A stretch of DNA of 19,670 bases from Saprospiraceae bacterium UBA2329 (lineage in GTDB: Bacteria; Bacteroidota; Bacteroidia; Chitinophagales; Saprospiraceae): assembly GCA_002344975.1 (NCBI GenBank), contig DDUV01000111.1, forward strand, positions 1 to 19,670. The letters are read 5' to 3'. This document shows, piece after piece, positions 6,191 to 14,239 of the stretch. The number at the start of each line of letters is the position of its first letter. Position 1 is the stretch's first letter. The position numbers and the translations under genes were made by a program. Under the pieces are notes generated by a model. It searched no databases, had not been told where the DNA came from, and was given only the letters and a program-made list of their open reading frames with translations.

Positions 6191-7978
6191 ATGACTACCA
6201 ACCAAAAAATCCAGGCGCTCCGCCAGGCCATGCAGCGGGAAGGCATCGCCGCATACTTCGTCCCTTCTTCCGACCCGCATCAAAGCGAATATGTAGCCGA
6301 CCACTGGAAATGCCGCGAGTGGCTCTCCGGCTTCACCGGTTCCGCCGGCGTTTTGGTCGTCACCGAAGACCATGCCGGCCTCTGGACCGACTCCCGCTAT
6401 TTCCTCCAGGCCGAAAAAGACCTCGCCGGCACCTGCGTCACGCTTCAAAAACAGGTGGTGCCGCACGCTCCCGAACACGTCAACTGGCTGGCCGACAGCC
6501 TCCCTCCCGGCAGCATCGTGGGCATTGACGGGCGCTTGTTTTCGCTGGCTCAGGTACGCCATCTGGCTAAGCATTTTTATCCCAAAAATATTGAAATTCG
6601 CACCGATCTCGATCTCATAGCGCCCATCTGGATCAACCGGCCCGCACTGCCCGGCGACCCGGTATTCGAACTGCCGCCCGATTACACCGGCCACTCGCTC
6701 GCCGAAAAATTAGCCCGCATCCGCGCCGCTCTGGGTGCTCAAAACGCCGATGCGCTGCTCCTCACTACCCTCGACGACATCGCCTGGACGCTCAACATCC
6801 GCGCCGCCGACGTGGAATGCAACCCCGTCTGCATCTCTTACCTGCTCATCGAGCAAGAGGCCGCGCACTGGTTCGTATCCGCCGAAAAAGTGCCGCTGGA
6901 ATTGCAGGAAAAATGCTGGTTGCACGGCATCGTCCTGCACCCTTATGAAGCCATTGAGGACAGACTGCACACCTTGCCTCCCGATTATAAAGTGCTTTCC
7001 GACACCGCCACGCTCAACGCCAGATTGTACCAACTCATCCCCGAAGGCCAGATATTGCACGGCGACAACCCCGTAGCGGCCATGAAAGGCATCAAGTCAG
7101 AACGCGAAATAGCCCAAATCCGTCGCGCCATGCGCAAAGACGGCGCCGCGCTCGTGCGCCTGCTGCGTTGGCTCGAAACAGAGGTTCCCAAAGGCGGCCT
7201 CACCGAATACGACGTGGCCGTCAAAATGGCCGAACTCCGCGCCGAACAAGGCGAATACTTCGGCGAAAGCTTCGCCGCCATCATCGGCTACAATGCCAAC
7301 GGCGCCATTGTACACTACCGGCCCATGCCCGGCGAATCGGCGGCCATTCGGCCACAGGGCATCCTGCTGATGGACTCCGGCGGCCAGTATCTACACGGCA
7401 CCACCGACATCACCCGCACCATAGCCCTCTCTCCGCCCACCGGCGAGCAAAAACGGGCCTACACCGCCGTCCTCAAAGGGCACATCGCATTGGCTGCCCT
7501 CCGCTTCCCCGAAGGCACCAAAGGCATACAAATAGACGCTCTGGCGCGCGTGCCTCTCTGGCAACTCGGCCTCAACTACGGCCACGGCACAGGGCACGGC
7601 GTCGGCTATTTCCTCAGCGTACACGAGGGGCCGCAGGGCATCACGCCTTCGCCCGGCAACAGCAAAGGCCATACGCCTTTCGAGCCGGGCATGCTCACTT
7701 CCAACGAACCCGGCTATTACGAAACCGGCCAATACGGCATTCGCATCGAAAATCTGATCCTGTGCGTAGAGGCCGAACAGACGGCTTCAGGGCGCTTTTT
7801 TCAGTTCGAAACGCTCTCCCTTTGTCCCATTGATACTCAATTGATAGACATCTCCATGCTCCATCCCGAAGAGAGGCAATGGCTCAACGAGTACCACGCC
7901 GGCGTACTGCGCGAACTGTCGCCGTTGCTCCATGCAGAAGAAGTGGCTTGGTTGGAGCAGCAGTGCAGGGCGGTGTGA
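6191..7978 (+). CDS. Xaa-Pro aminopeptidase (aminopeptidase P, peptidase family M24B)
   Basis: A 595-residue enzyme that removes an N-terminal residue preceding proline, in the cytoplasm. Two creatinase-like N-terminal domains (about 1-320; FVPSSDPHQSEY and FTGSAG..VV are typical) precede the pita-bread catalytic domain. All five dinuclear metal ligands can be read: Asp395 (LLMDSGGQY), Asp406 (GTTDITRT), His469 (GTGHGVGYFLSVHEGP), Glu506 (SNEPGYY) and Glu520 (GIRIEN). The Glu-Glu spacing of 14 equals that of human XPNPEP1. Length fits the long bacterial/eukaryotic form, not the shorter E. coli PepP. I start at ATG 6191, since the TTG at 6122 would add 23 residues outside the family. No signal peptide. 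Codon choice is GC-richer than in the Rpn gene before it. No clear promoter box was found in the 96-base gap. Confidence 0.95.
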   Translation: MTTNQKIQALRQAMQREGIAAYFVPSSDPHQSEYVADHWKCREWLSGFTGSAGVLVVTEDHAGLWTDSRYFLQAEKDLAGTCVTLQKQVVPHAPEHVNWLADSLPPGSIVGIDGRLFSLAQVRHLAKHFYPKNIEIRTDLDLIAPIWINRPALPGDPVFELPPDYTGHSLAEKLARIRAALGAQNADALLLTTLDDIAWTLNIRAADVECNPVCISYLLIEQEAAHWFVSAEKVPLELQEKCWLHGIVLHPYEAIEDRLHTLPPDYKVLSDTATLNARLYQLIPEGQILHGDNPVAAMKGIKSEREIAQIRRAMRKDGAALVRLLRWLETEVPKGGLTEYDVAVKMAELRAEQGEYFGESFAAIIGYNANGAIVHYRPMPGESAAIRPQGILLMDSGGQYLHGTTDITRTIALSPPTGEQKRAYTAVLKGHIALAALRFPEGTKGIQIDALARVPLWQLGLNYGHGTGHGVGYFLSVHEGPQGITPSPGNSKGHTPFEPGMLTSNEPGYYETGQYGIRIENLILCVEAEQTASGRFFQFETLSLCPIDTQLIDISMLHPEERQWLNEYHAGVLRELSPLLHAEEVAWLEQQCRAV

Positions 7979-8000
7979 TCGAGGTTTTATTGGGGCGTGC

Positions 8001-8029
8001 CCCCACACTGATACCATCTTCTTGTGGGG
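8001..8029. other. Stem-loop between two convergent genes
   Basis: CCCCACA (8001-8007) pairs with TGTGGGG (8023-8029) around a 15-base loop, between the ends of the aminopeptidase and the opposing membrane-protein gene. No T-run follows on either strand, so terminator activity is only possible. A competing GGGGC/GCCCC pairing exists at 7992-8003. Confidence 0.25.
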
Positions 8030-8092
8030 TCGGGTGCCTTGGTCGTCCTCCTGTCGTCGTTCCTCCCTTCGGCCCCCTCACGCAACGCGCGT

Positions 8093-9454
8093 TCAGCCTC
8101 CTTTGAACATGGTTCTCAATAGCTGATATTTCTCCGACTCAGGCAAAGTGTCAATAGCGGTTGATTTTATTTCGATAGTTTCCAGCATTTCCTTGAGAAT
8201 TTGCTTGTCTGTTCGGGTGGTATCTGCCTGGTTGTGAATTCTGAGCGTGTAGTTGGAGATGTATTTCATCGTGGTTTTTTCCTTTGGATCGTAGTTGGAG
8301 ATTCCACCGCCGGTACCAAATAAAACCAACTTTTTCCCCGGCAACACATCCGGAAACGACGCTCCCGCATGATAAATGGTGGCATACCATTTTCCATAAT
8401 CATTCATTTCTTTTGCATCTATCGGCTCCAATTCAAACTGAATAAAAGAGTCGTGTTTTCGGGCAATGCCGATGTGCCTCGTGGTATTAGGCCCGCTGCC
8501 TCCATCGTTCGATCTGTATAAGCCCTCCATTTCCACAATAAACCAATCGTTGTTTTTGGGATCGTTTTTTAGCTTGTAAAAAGTCAGCGTCGGGTACTCC
8601 CACAGACCGTCCAGTGTGTCTTTGAGCCGAAACTGTAAATTGAATTGCCCAATCGAATCGCCTTTGAACGCGGCGTAATTGATGTGTGGAATCCCCTGCG
8701 TCTGATGCGATTTGCGCTCGGAAAAATAAAGCGCCCCCAGCAAAATGGTACTTAGCCCGAATACAACCGCCAATAAGCCAAGCTGCCGGAGACGGTGGCG
8801 AAGGGCTTGCAAGGCTTCGAGCGGTGCATCCGGCTTTTTTGATATAAGAGAAACCTCAACAGCAGGCGGCTCAGGCGCAGGCATTTGAGCATTCTGCTGC
8901 ATTTTGAGTTGAAGCAGCCTTAGGAAGGCTTTCGCTTTATCCTCGGCTTCCGTTTTGGCCCTCTTTTCTGCAGTTGTCTGCTCGTCCTCTGTTCCATTGT
9001 TTTTGCCGGTCTTATCTTTCAAGATATCCGTCAGTTCTTCTTCTGTATAGTTTTCCAGTATGATCTCCGGCGCCTGTTCAAGATAATCTCTGCGAGTTCG
9101 GATGCCTTCTTTATTTTCAGAAATGGCTATAAATTGGTACAAATAGTTGAACAGCTCAGGCCGGTACCAACCTTTTAGACCATCCCCCAAATCCTTATTT
9201 TTAGAACGATGATACAACTCGTTGATTCTTTTCCCATTGAGCACGTCTTTGTCGCGAGCATTGGGTATATGTGTACAAATGACCTCAACCAAGCCTTCAT
9301 AAGCATAGCCGTTGGGGTCCACCGTATTCGTTTGTATGTTCGTAAGGGTCTTCAATTTTTCGCTGATGTATATCTCTTCCATCCTGCTCAATTTCCTGGA
9401 TTCGCAGAACTTCCTCAGCAGCCATTGCCATTCTTTCAAGTCAATTTCTTCCAT
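8093..9454 (-). CDS. Single-pass membrane protein of unknown family
   Basis: A 453-residue protein. Residues 1-130 form a helical, charged domain (LKEWQWLLRKFCESRKLSRMEEIYISEKL; later GLKGWYRPELFNYLYQF) that I cannot assign. Residues about 138-190 are a charged, Glu/Lys-rich segment with coiled-coil character, then a Pro-rich linker (191-200). One transmembrane helix lies at about 224-244 (LGLLAVVFGLSTILLGALYF). Residues about 255-453 look beta-rich (FNLQFRLKDTLDGLWEYPTLTFYKL; FGTGGGISNYDP). Lys/Arg before the helix predicts N-terminus in the cytoplasm and the C-terminal domain in the periplasm. Inferred: a sensor or adaptor coupling an outside domain to an inside one. No kinase, nuclease or sigma/anti-sigma motif is visible. 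ATG 9454 is used; no promoter box was seen. Confidence 0.75.
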   Translation of the reverse strand: MEEIDLKEWQWLLRKFCESRKLSRMEEIYISEKLKTLTNIQTNTVDPNGYAYEGLVEVICTHIPNARDKDVLNGKRINELYHRSKNKDLGDGLKGWYRPELFNYLYQFIAISENKEGIRTRRDYLEQAPEIILENYTEEELTDILKDKTGKNNGTEDEQTTAEKRAKTEAEDKAKAFLRLLQLKMQQNAQMPAPEPPAVEVSLISKKPDAPLEALQALRHRLRQLGLLAVVFGLSTILLGALYFSERKSHQTQGIPHINYAAFKGDSIGQFNLQFRLKDTLDGLWEYPTLTFYKLKNDPKNNDWFIVEMEGLYRSNDGGSGPNTTRHIGIARKHDSFIQFELEPIDAKEMNDYGKWYATIYHAGASFPDVLPGKKLVLFGTGGGISNYDPKEKTTMKYISNYTLRIHNQADTTRTDKQILKEMLETIEIKSTAIDTLPESEKYQLLRTMFKGG

Positions 9455-9617
9455 TTTTATGCTTCTTTTTACTTCTGATTACATGAATTTTCACCCCATT
9501 GCATGAATTTCTTCCATTGTAGCAGCAATTTCCTTCCAATACCCACACTGGCTGAGCGCCGCCTACACATTTGCAGCACGAGGCAATTTCGCTTCGCGTC
9601 GCAAAATCGCTGTTTTC

Positions 9618-9911
9618 ATGGAGACCTTGAAAAAAATTGATGAATTCTTCGAAGTCATTGGGGAGATATTTGGCTTCCTGACGGATCATGTGTTCCCCAT
9701 TATCGGGGTGATTTGGCTCGGCTACCTATTTCTTAAATCCTTGGGGGCATACATCGAAGACTGGAGCTGGCTCGGCGTGCTCTTGTGTCTGCTGCACTGG
9801 GCAGCCGGCCCCCTCCTGATTTATTTTGGGGTTGAATTTGGCATTTCTATTCTATTGGGTTGCGGCGGCCTTGTCTTATTATCGGCCCTTGCCACAGGGG
9901 CCGAGGATTAA
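9618..9911 (+). CDS. Small integral membrane protein, unknown
   Basis: A 97-residue protein with about three hydrophobic helices, near residues 23-45, 52-72 and 74-92, after a charged start (METLKKIDEFFEVIGEIF) and ending in GAED. No family recognised. The GNAT gene starts 10 bases after its stop and the M20 gene follows that, so it heads a three-gene unit. The 163 bases upstream, shared with the divergent membrane-protein gene, hold no clean promoter box; TACACATTTG at about 9562-9571 is a poor match with two extra bases. Confidence 0.65.
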   Translation: METLKKIDEFFEVIGEIFGFLTDHVFPIIGVIWLGYLFLKSLGAYIEDWSWLGVLLCLLHWAAGPLLIYFGVEFGISILLGCGGLVLLSALATGAED

Positions 9912-9921
9912 ACGAGCCGCC

Positions 9922-10428
9922 ATGAATACACAAATCCTCGCCCAACGCCTTGCCGCCTGGCGGCAGGAGCCGGACTACTGCCATTTCACGGAGGCCGAAC
10001 TGATACGCATTTTCTATGATGCGCTGGACGACCTGCCCTGTTCCGTCCATTTCACCATTGGTGAAGCAGCGGGCATTGTCGCCTCGGCCCGGCTCTCGCT
10101 CATAACGCCCGACAACCTGCCGCTGCTGCCTTATGGCAATTTCCAAACCGTCCTCTCCGGTTTCCTGCCCTCATTTGGGTTGCTGGGCCGCTTAGCTGTA
10201 TTGCCGGAATACAGGGGGAATGGTTTTGCTACCGAACTGACGCAACGCCGCATCAGCTATGCGCGGCGGCATTTTCCGCACCTTATACTGCTCACCCTGT
10301 TGCGCCCCTGCGCCATATCGCAATATGCAGATTTGGGTTTTCAGGACTTCCTTTCGTATTCCAAAAACGACTATCCCGGCTTGCCCTGGACAGAGACCGT
10401 GCTTGCTATTTTTTCACCTTCAAAATAA
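9922..10428 (+). CDS. GNAT-family N-acetyltransferase
   Basis: A 168-residue protein. The acetyl-CoA-binding motif A is visible as LAVLPEYRGNGFATELTQRRISYAR (91-115, pyrophosphate loop R98-G-N-G-F-A), followed by a beta-strand (LILLTLL) and QYADLGFQ, as in the end of the GNAT fold. The segment before it (GIVASARLSLITPDNLP) fits the central sheet. The substrate cannot be told from sequence. The ATG at 9922 was chosen over an earlier frame start at 9826, which would overlap the membrane-protein gene by about 86 bases. The stop is 6 bases before the M20 amidohydrolase ATG, suggesting joint expression. Confidence 0.8.
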   Translation: MNTQILAQRLAAWRQEPDYCHFTEAELIRIFYDALDDLPCSVHFTIGEAAGIVASARLSLITPDNLPLLPYGNFQTVLSGFLPSFGLLGRLAVLPEYRGNGFATELTQRRISYARRHFPHLILLTLLRPCAISQYADLGFQDFLSYSKNDYPGLPWTETVLAIFSPSK

Positions 10429-10434
10429 CTGATT

Positions 10435-11736
10435 ATGAGGTATTTATTGCTTTCCTTTTGTTCACTTTTTCTAAATTCTTCCAACATGCAGAATGTATCA
10501 GAATCCGATCGCGGGGAGTTCCAACTGCCTGCCTTTGCCCGCGCTGCGGCTGCCTCGCAACAGCAACAGGCCATCCAGACATGGCTTGAACTCAACGATC
10601 TGGCAGAGAGGTCTTGGGCGGAGGAGCGAACTGGGGTCTATGTCGAAGCGCGCGCCCGCAAACTGGGCATTCCCGTGACGCAACTGCCCGGCTCGCACAC
10701 GCGCATTGTGCGCATCAAAGGTACTGGAAACGGACCCTACAAAGGGGTGCTGGCCTACAAAGCCGACCTTGATGCTCTGCCCTACAAAAACTCCGAGGGC
10801 AAGGTTTACTACAAACATTCTTGTTTTCATAGCGGGCACGTCGCCATTGCCTTATCGGTAATGGAAACCGTGTGGGAGCTTAGGCATCGCTTCAATTCGG
10901 AGGTCATTTTCATCTATCAGACTGCCGAGGAGACCCCCGATTGCGGCGCACGGGAACTTCTGAACTCCTCGCTTTGGAAAGAACTGCAAATAGATCGTAT
11001 GGTGGCGCTTCATGCCAGCCCGGAACTGCGTTTCGATCAGGTGGCCGTCAGAGAAGGCTATGCACAGGCAGGCATTGATGTGCTCACTTTCAAAGTATCG
11101 GTGGACACGGCAAAGATCAAGTCCAGCCATGTGGCTCGTCCTCACGCAGGCGCCAACACCATTTGGGCTGCTATGAAATTGGCCACTCAAATGAAATTCG
11201 CCCTTTCGGAAACCAGCAACCCCGTGCAGCCGCTGCTTTTTAATATCGTGCAAATCGGCAGCTCGAATTTTGGGATGGATAATGTCAACATTACGCCTGA
11301 CGAAACAACTTTCATTGTCAATTTGCGCGTATTCGATCTGAATTTCAGAAATGAACTGATGCAAAAAATCGAAAGAATGGTCCAGTCTGTGGAGTTGGAA
11401 TACAACGGCGTTATTCAGGTGGAAATGCAGGTGGAGCGCGGCCCCGACCCTGTGTTCAATAACCCGGCTCTGGCCCGAAAAGTGTTTCAATACGCCCAGG
11501 AGGTGCTGGGCGAAGACCATGTGCAGGTGGCCGAGCAGAGGGCCGGTGGAGATGATGCGGGGGTCTATAGTCAGGTAATTCCGTTGGTGATGGTTCGGTT
11601 GGGTACGGGCAACCCGGATAAAGGAATCGTCACCGATCTGCACAATGAGCGTTTCACGGTGGACACGGATTGCTTTTTTACCGGGATCGCCGCCATGACT
11701 TACGTTGTTTTGAAAGAGCTGGAGGTTTCAAAATAG
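10435..11736 (+). CDS. M20D-family amidohydrolase with altered metal-site motif
   Basis: A 433-residue protein of the aminoacylase/hippurate hydrolase-like M20D group. Visible in order: YKADLDALPYKN (108-119, canonical RADIDALP), HSCFHSGH (128-135, canonical HACGHDxH), the AEE pair Glu165-Glu166, LHASPEL (His193), the GTGN region, and TDLHNERF (His403). The expected metal ligands Cys130, His132, Glu166, His193 and His403 are therefore kept, but GHD of the signature is FHS and the dimerisation-domain sequence is divergent. Reaction expected from the family: release of an amino acid from an N-acyl or amide conjugate; substrate unknown. The first 16 residues are hydrophobic but a clear signal peptide or lipobox is absent; ATG at 10486 (residue 18) is an alternative start. 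Last gene of the 9618-11736 unit, ended by the hairpin at 11775. Confidence 0.85.
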   Translation: MRYLLLSFCSLFLNSSNMQNVSESDRGEFQLPAFARAAAASQQQQAIQTWLELNDLAERSWAEERTGVYVEARARKLGIPVTQLPGSHTRIVRIKGTGNGPYKGVLAYKADLDALPYKNSEGKVYYKHSCFHSGHVAIALSVMETVWELRHRFNSEVIFIYQTAEETPDCGARELLNSSLWKELQIDRMVALHASPELRFDQVAVREGYAQAGIDVLTFKVSVDTAKIKSSHVARPHAGANTIWAAMKLATQMKFALSETSNPVQPLLFNIVQIGSSNFGMDNVNITPDETTFIVNLRVFDLNFRNELMQKIERMVQSVELEYNGVIQVEMQVERGPDPVFNNPALARKVFQYAQEVLGEDHVQVAEQRAGGDDAGVYSQVIPLVMVRLGTGNPDKGIVTDLHNERFTVDTDCFFTGIAAMTYVVLKELEVSK

Positions 11737-11745
11737 ATCGCAGCG

Positions 11746-11759
11746 CTTTTCGCGAAAAG
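11746..11759. other. 14-bp perfect palindrome
   Basis: CTTTTCGCGAAAAG is a perfect palindrome 10 bases after the M20 stop. It may be chance, a protein site, or part of the 3'-end structure. Confidence 0.4.
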
Positions 11760-11774
11760 AATCAGCCCCGCATT

Positions 11775-11815
11775 GAAGGCCGGCACTTATCAAAAGGTCG
11801 GCCTTCTTCTTTTTC
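11775..11815 (+). terminator. Rho-independent terminator after the M20 gene
   Basis: GAAGGCCG (11775-11782) pairs with CGGCCTTC (11799-11806), with a 16-base loop and a T-rich tail through about 11814. It separates the M20 gene from the E2 promoter. Confidence 0.75.
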
Positions 11816-11834
11816 AGACCGTTGCAGGTCTGAA
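11813..11834. repeat. Second short hairpin, REP-like
   Basis: TTCAGACC (11813-11820) and GGTCTGAA (11827-11834) form an 8-bp stem with a 6-base loop, right after the terminator's T-run. An overlapping CAGGT/ACCTG stem (11825-11838) competes with it. It is symmetrical and so could act as a terminator or attenuating site on either strand. Confidence 0.45.
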
Positions 11835-11855
11835 CCTGCCTAAATGAAAAATCCA

Positions 11856-11863
11856 TACCTTTG
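11856..11863 (+). promoter_or_regulatory. -7 box TACCTTTG before the E2 gene
   Basis: A perfect TAnnTTTG match 44 bases before the ATG at 11908, predicting a start near 11869 and a leader of about 39 bases. A convincing -33 TTTG is not visible. Confidence 0.6.
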
Positions 11864-11907
11864 CCCCCGAATCAAATAACCAAATTGAAACCGAAATAAA
11901 ACGCATC

Positions 11908-13239
11908 ATGGCACAGGTTGAACTCATCATGCCCAAAATGGGCGAAAGCATCATGGAAGCCACCATCCTGCGCTGGGTCAAAAATCCCGGCGACAGCGTT
12001 GAAATAGACGAGCCTATCCTCGAAATAGCCACCGACAAAGTGGACACCGAAGTGCCCTCGCCCGTCAGCGGGGTCATTGCACAGGTGCTTTTTAAAGAAA
12101 ACGACGTAGTGCCGGTGGGCAAAGTCATCGCAGTCATCAGCACCGAAGGCGAATCGGCACAACCCCTGCCCACGCCGAGTATTGCGGAAGCGCCCGCATC
12201 CAATGGCGCCCTCAGCAACGGCCAACACAGCCCAGCGCCCGCCGAAGCTGTGCCTGCTACCGCCTCTTCCGCTCCGGCTCAAGTGCGCGCTGCCGGCGAA
12301 GGCGCCCGCTTTTACTCGCCTCTCGTGCGCAACATCGCCCAAAAGGAAATGATCAGCACTCAGGAATTGGAAGCAGTGCCCGGCAGCGGACAGCAGGGCA
12401 GAGTGACCAAAAAAGACATCTTAGCTTATGTAGAACAACGCCGCCACACGCCCGCCACGCCACAGCCTGCCGCGCCTGCGCCCGCCACTCCGGCATCCGT
12501 ACCCGCCGCGCCCGCCGTATCGGTGAGCGGCAATGTGGAGATTGTGGAAATGGACCGCATGCGCAAGCTCATCGCCGACCACATGGTGATGTCGAAACAC
12601 ACCTCGCCGCACGTTACTTCTTTTGTGGAGGTGGACGTTACGGAAATTGTGAACTGGCGCGAGCGCGTGAAGAAACAGTTCGAGGCCCGCTACGGCGAAA
12701 AAATTACCTTCACGCCTATTTTTATTGAGGCCGTGACCAAAGCCCTCCGCGATTTCCCGATGGTCAACATCTCCGTGGACGGCACCAAACTCATTGTTAA
12801 AAAAGACATCAACATAGGCATGGCGGCAGCGCTGCCCAGCGGCAACCTCATTGTGCCGGTCATCAAAAACGCCGACCTGCTCAGTCTGCCCGGCCTCACC
12901 AAAGCCGTCAACGATCTGGCGGGCCGCGCCAGAGCCAACCAACTGAAGCCCGAAGAAATTCAGGGCGGCACTTTCACCCTCACCAATGTGGGGACTTTCG
13001 GCAATGTCATGGGTACGCCCATCATCAATCAGCCGCAGGTGGCCATCCTCGCTACGGGCGCCATTCGCAAAAAACCGGCCGTGGTAGAAACTCCCTACGG
13101 CGACCTCATTGCGGTGCGGCAGATGATGTTCCTCTCCCTCTCGTACGATCACCGCGTAGTGGACGGCGCGCTCGGTGGCTCCTTCCTGCGCCGGGTAGGC
13201 GATTATCTGGAGCAGTTTGATGCCAATCGGGGGTTTTGA
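11908..13239 (+). CDS. Dihydrolipoamide acyltransferase (E2) of a 2-oxo acid dehydrogenase complex
   Basis: A 443-residue core enzyme with the full E2 layout. Lipoyl domain 1-78 with the lipoylated Lys44 in EIATDKVDTEVPSP; Ala/Pro-rich linker 83-130; peripheral-subunit binding domain about 136-178 (SPLVRNIAQK..GRVTKKDIL); second Ala/Pro linker 180-205; catalytic acyltransferase domain from about 209, with the DHRVVDGA signature giving His415 and Asp419. It transfers the acyl group from lipoyl-lysine to CoA. The TDKVDTEVPSP form of the lipoyl site resembles branched-chain and related E2s more than the typical pyruvate form, but the substrate cannot be fixed from sequence. One lipoyl domain only. 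No E1 or E3 gene is adjacent; the hydroxyacid dehydrogenase ATG follows 8 bases after the stop. Confidence 0.92.
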   Translation: MAQVELIMPKMGESIMEATILRWVKNPGDSVEIDEPILEIATDKVDTEVPSPVSGVIAQVLFKENDVVPVGKVIAVISTEGESAQPLPTPSIAEAPASNGALSNGQHSPAPAEAVPATASSAPAQVRAAGEGARFYSPLVRNIAQKEMISTQELEAVPGSGQQGRVTKKDILAYVEQRRHTPATPQPAAPAPATPASVPAAPAVSVSGNVEIVEMDRMRKLIADHMVMSKHTSPHVTSFVEVDVTEIVNWRERVKKQFEARYGEKITFTPIFIEAVTKALRDFPMVNISVDGTKLIVKKDINIGMAAALPSGNLIVPVIKNADLLSLPGLTKAVNDLAGRARANQLKPEEIQGGTFTLTNVGTFGNVMGTPIINQPQVAILATGAIRKKPAVVETPYGDLIAVRQMMFLSLSYDHRVVDGALGGSFLRRVGDYLEQFDANRGF

Positions 13240-13247
13240 CGCGCCCC

Positions 13248-14201
13248 ATGCCATCACCTCGCATCCTCCTCATAGACCGCCCGCACGGCTTCCTCATCGA
13301 AGCGCTGCAAAACTGGGGTGCGGAACTGAGCCTGCACTACGAAACGCCACGCGAAGAGGTGCTGCGCCTGCTGCCCGAATATGACGGCGTGGTCATGCGC
13401 AGTCGCCTGCGCGCCGATGCGGAATTTTTGCAACAAGGCCGCCGACTCCGTTTTCTGGCCCGCGAAGGCGTAGGCGTAGAGCACATTGACCTGGACTGCG
13501 CCGCCCAGCTCGGCATAGAGGTCATCACCTCGCCTGAAGGCAGCCGAAATACGGTGGCCGAACACACACTGGGCCTGCTCCTCGGCCTGATGAACCACCT
13601 GGCGCGCGCCGACCGGCAAGTGCGGCAGGGCGAGTGGCTGCGCGAACCCAACCGGGGCTACGAAATCTTTGGCAGAACGGTGGGCATTCTCGGCTACGGC
13701 AATATGGGTTCGGCGTTTGCACAGCGTTTGGCAGGGTTCGGTTGCCGCGTCATTGCCTACGACAAATACAAAACCGACTACGGAAATGAATATGCCGAAG
13801 CGGTTGACTTGCCCACCCTGCAACGCGAGAGCGACATCCTCAGCTTGCACATTCCATACATGCCGGCCAACCACTATTTTGTCAACGAGGTCTTTCTGAG
13901 TGCCTTTTCCAAAAATATCTTTGTTGTGAATACTGCTCGCGGTACCGTACTCGAAACCGAGGCATTGGTGCGGCATCTGCAAAGCAGCCATGTACTCGGC
14001 GCGGCCCTCGACGTGCTGGAATACGAAGAAACTTCCTTTGAATTTCTCAATTTCCCGGCTTTGCCCGCCGCTTTTCAGTATCTTCGCCAAGCCGATAATG
14101 TGGTGCTCTCTCCGCATATTGCCGGCTGGAGTTTTGAGTCGAAACTGGGGCACGCACAGGTGCTGGCAGAAAAAATTCAAGCCTTCTGGAAGGGGCGGTG
14201 A
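13248..14201 (+). CDS. NAD-dependent D-2-hydroxyacid dehydrogenase
   Basis: A 317-residue protein. The NAD-binding loop is VGILGYGNMG (145-154) with acidic Asp172 at the end of the second strand (IAYDKYK), favouring NAD over NADP. The catalytic triad of the family is present: Arg231 (NTARGTVLET), Glu260 (ALDVLEYEE) and His290 (SPHIAGWS). The N-terminal substrate domain has LAREGVGVEHID, close to the usual RxGVGxDNID. It reduces a 2-keto acid to the D-hydroxy acid, or the reverse; it could be a phosphoglycerate dehydrogenase-like enzyme, but it lacks the C-terminal ACT domain. ATG 13248 is preferred to the TTG at 13236, which overlaps the E2 stop. Its place 8 bases behind E2 suggests joint transcription from the 11856 promoter. 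Confidence 0.88.
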   Translation: MPSPRILLIDRPHGFLIEALQNWGAELSLHYETPREEVLRLLPEYDGVVMRSRLRADAEFLQQGRRLRFLAREGVGVEHIDLDCAAQLGIEVITSPEGSRNTVAEHTLGLLLGLMNHLARADRQVRQGEWLREPNRGYEIFGRTVGILGYGNMGSAFAQRLAGFGCRVIAYDKYKTDYGNEYAEAVDLPTLQRESDILSLHIPYMPANHYFVNEVFLSAFSKNIFVVNTARGTVLETEALVRHLQSSHVLGAALDVLEYEETSFEFLNFPALPAAFQYLRQADNVVLSPHIAGWSFESKLGHAQVLAEKIQAFWKGR

Positions 14202-14239
14202 AGATGCTTTTATTATTCGTTACCATTCAGCGCCCTGCT

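Noticed and set aside
7168..7833. A 221-codon plus-strand frame rich in Arg and His
   Set aside because: It overlaps the catalytic domain of the Xaa-Pro aminopeptidase in another frame, and its composition is typical of a shadow frame.
13254..14180. A 308-codon minus-strand frame
   Set aside because: Antisense to the D-2-hydroxyacid dehydrogenase, which has complete cofactor and catalytic motifs.
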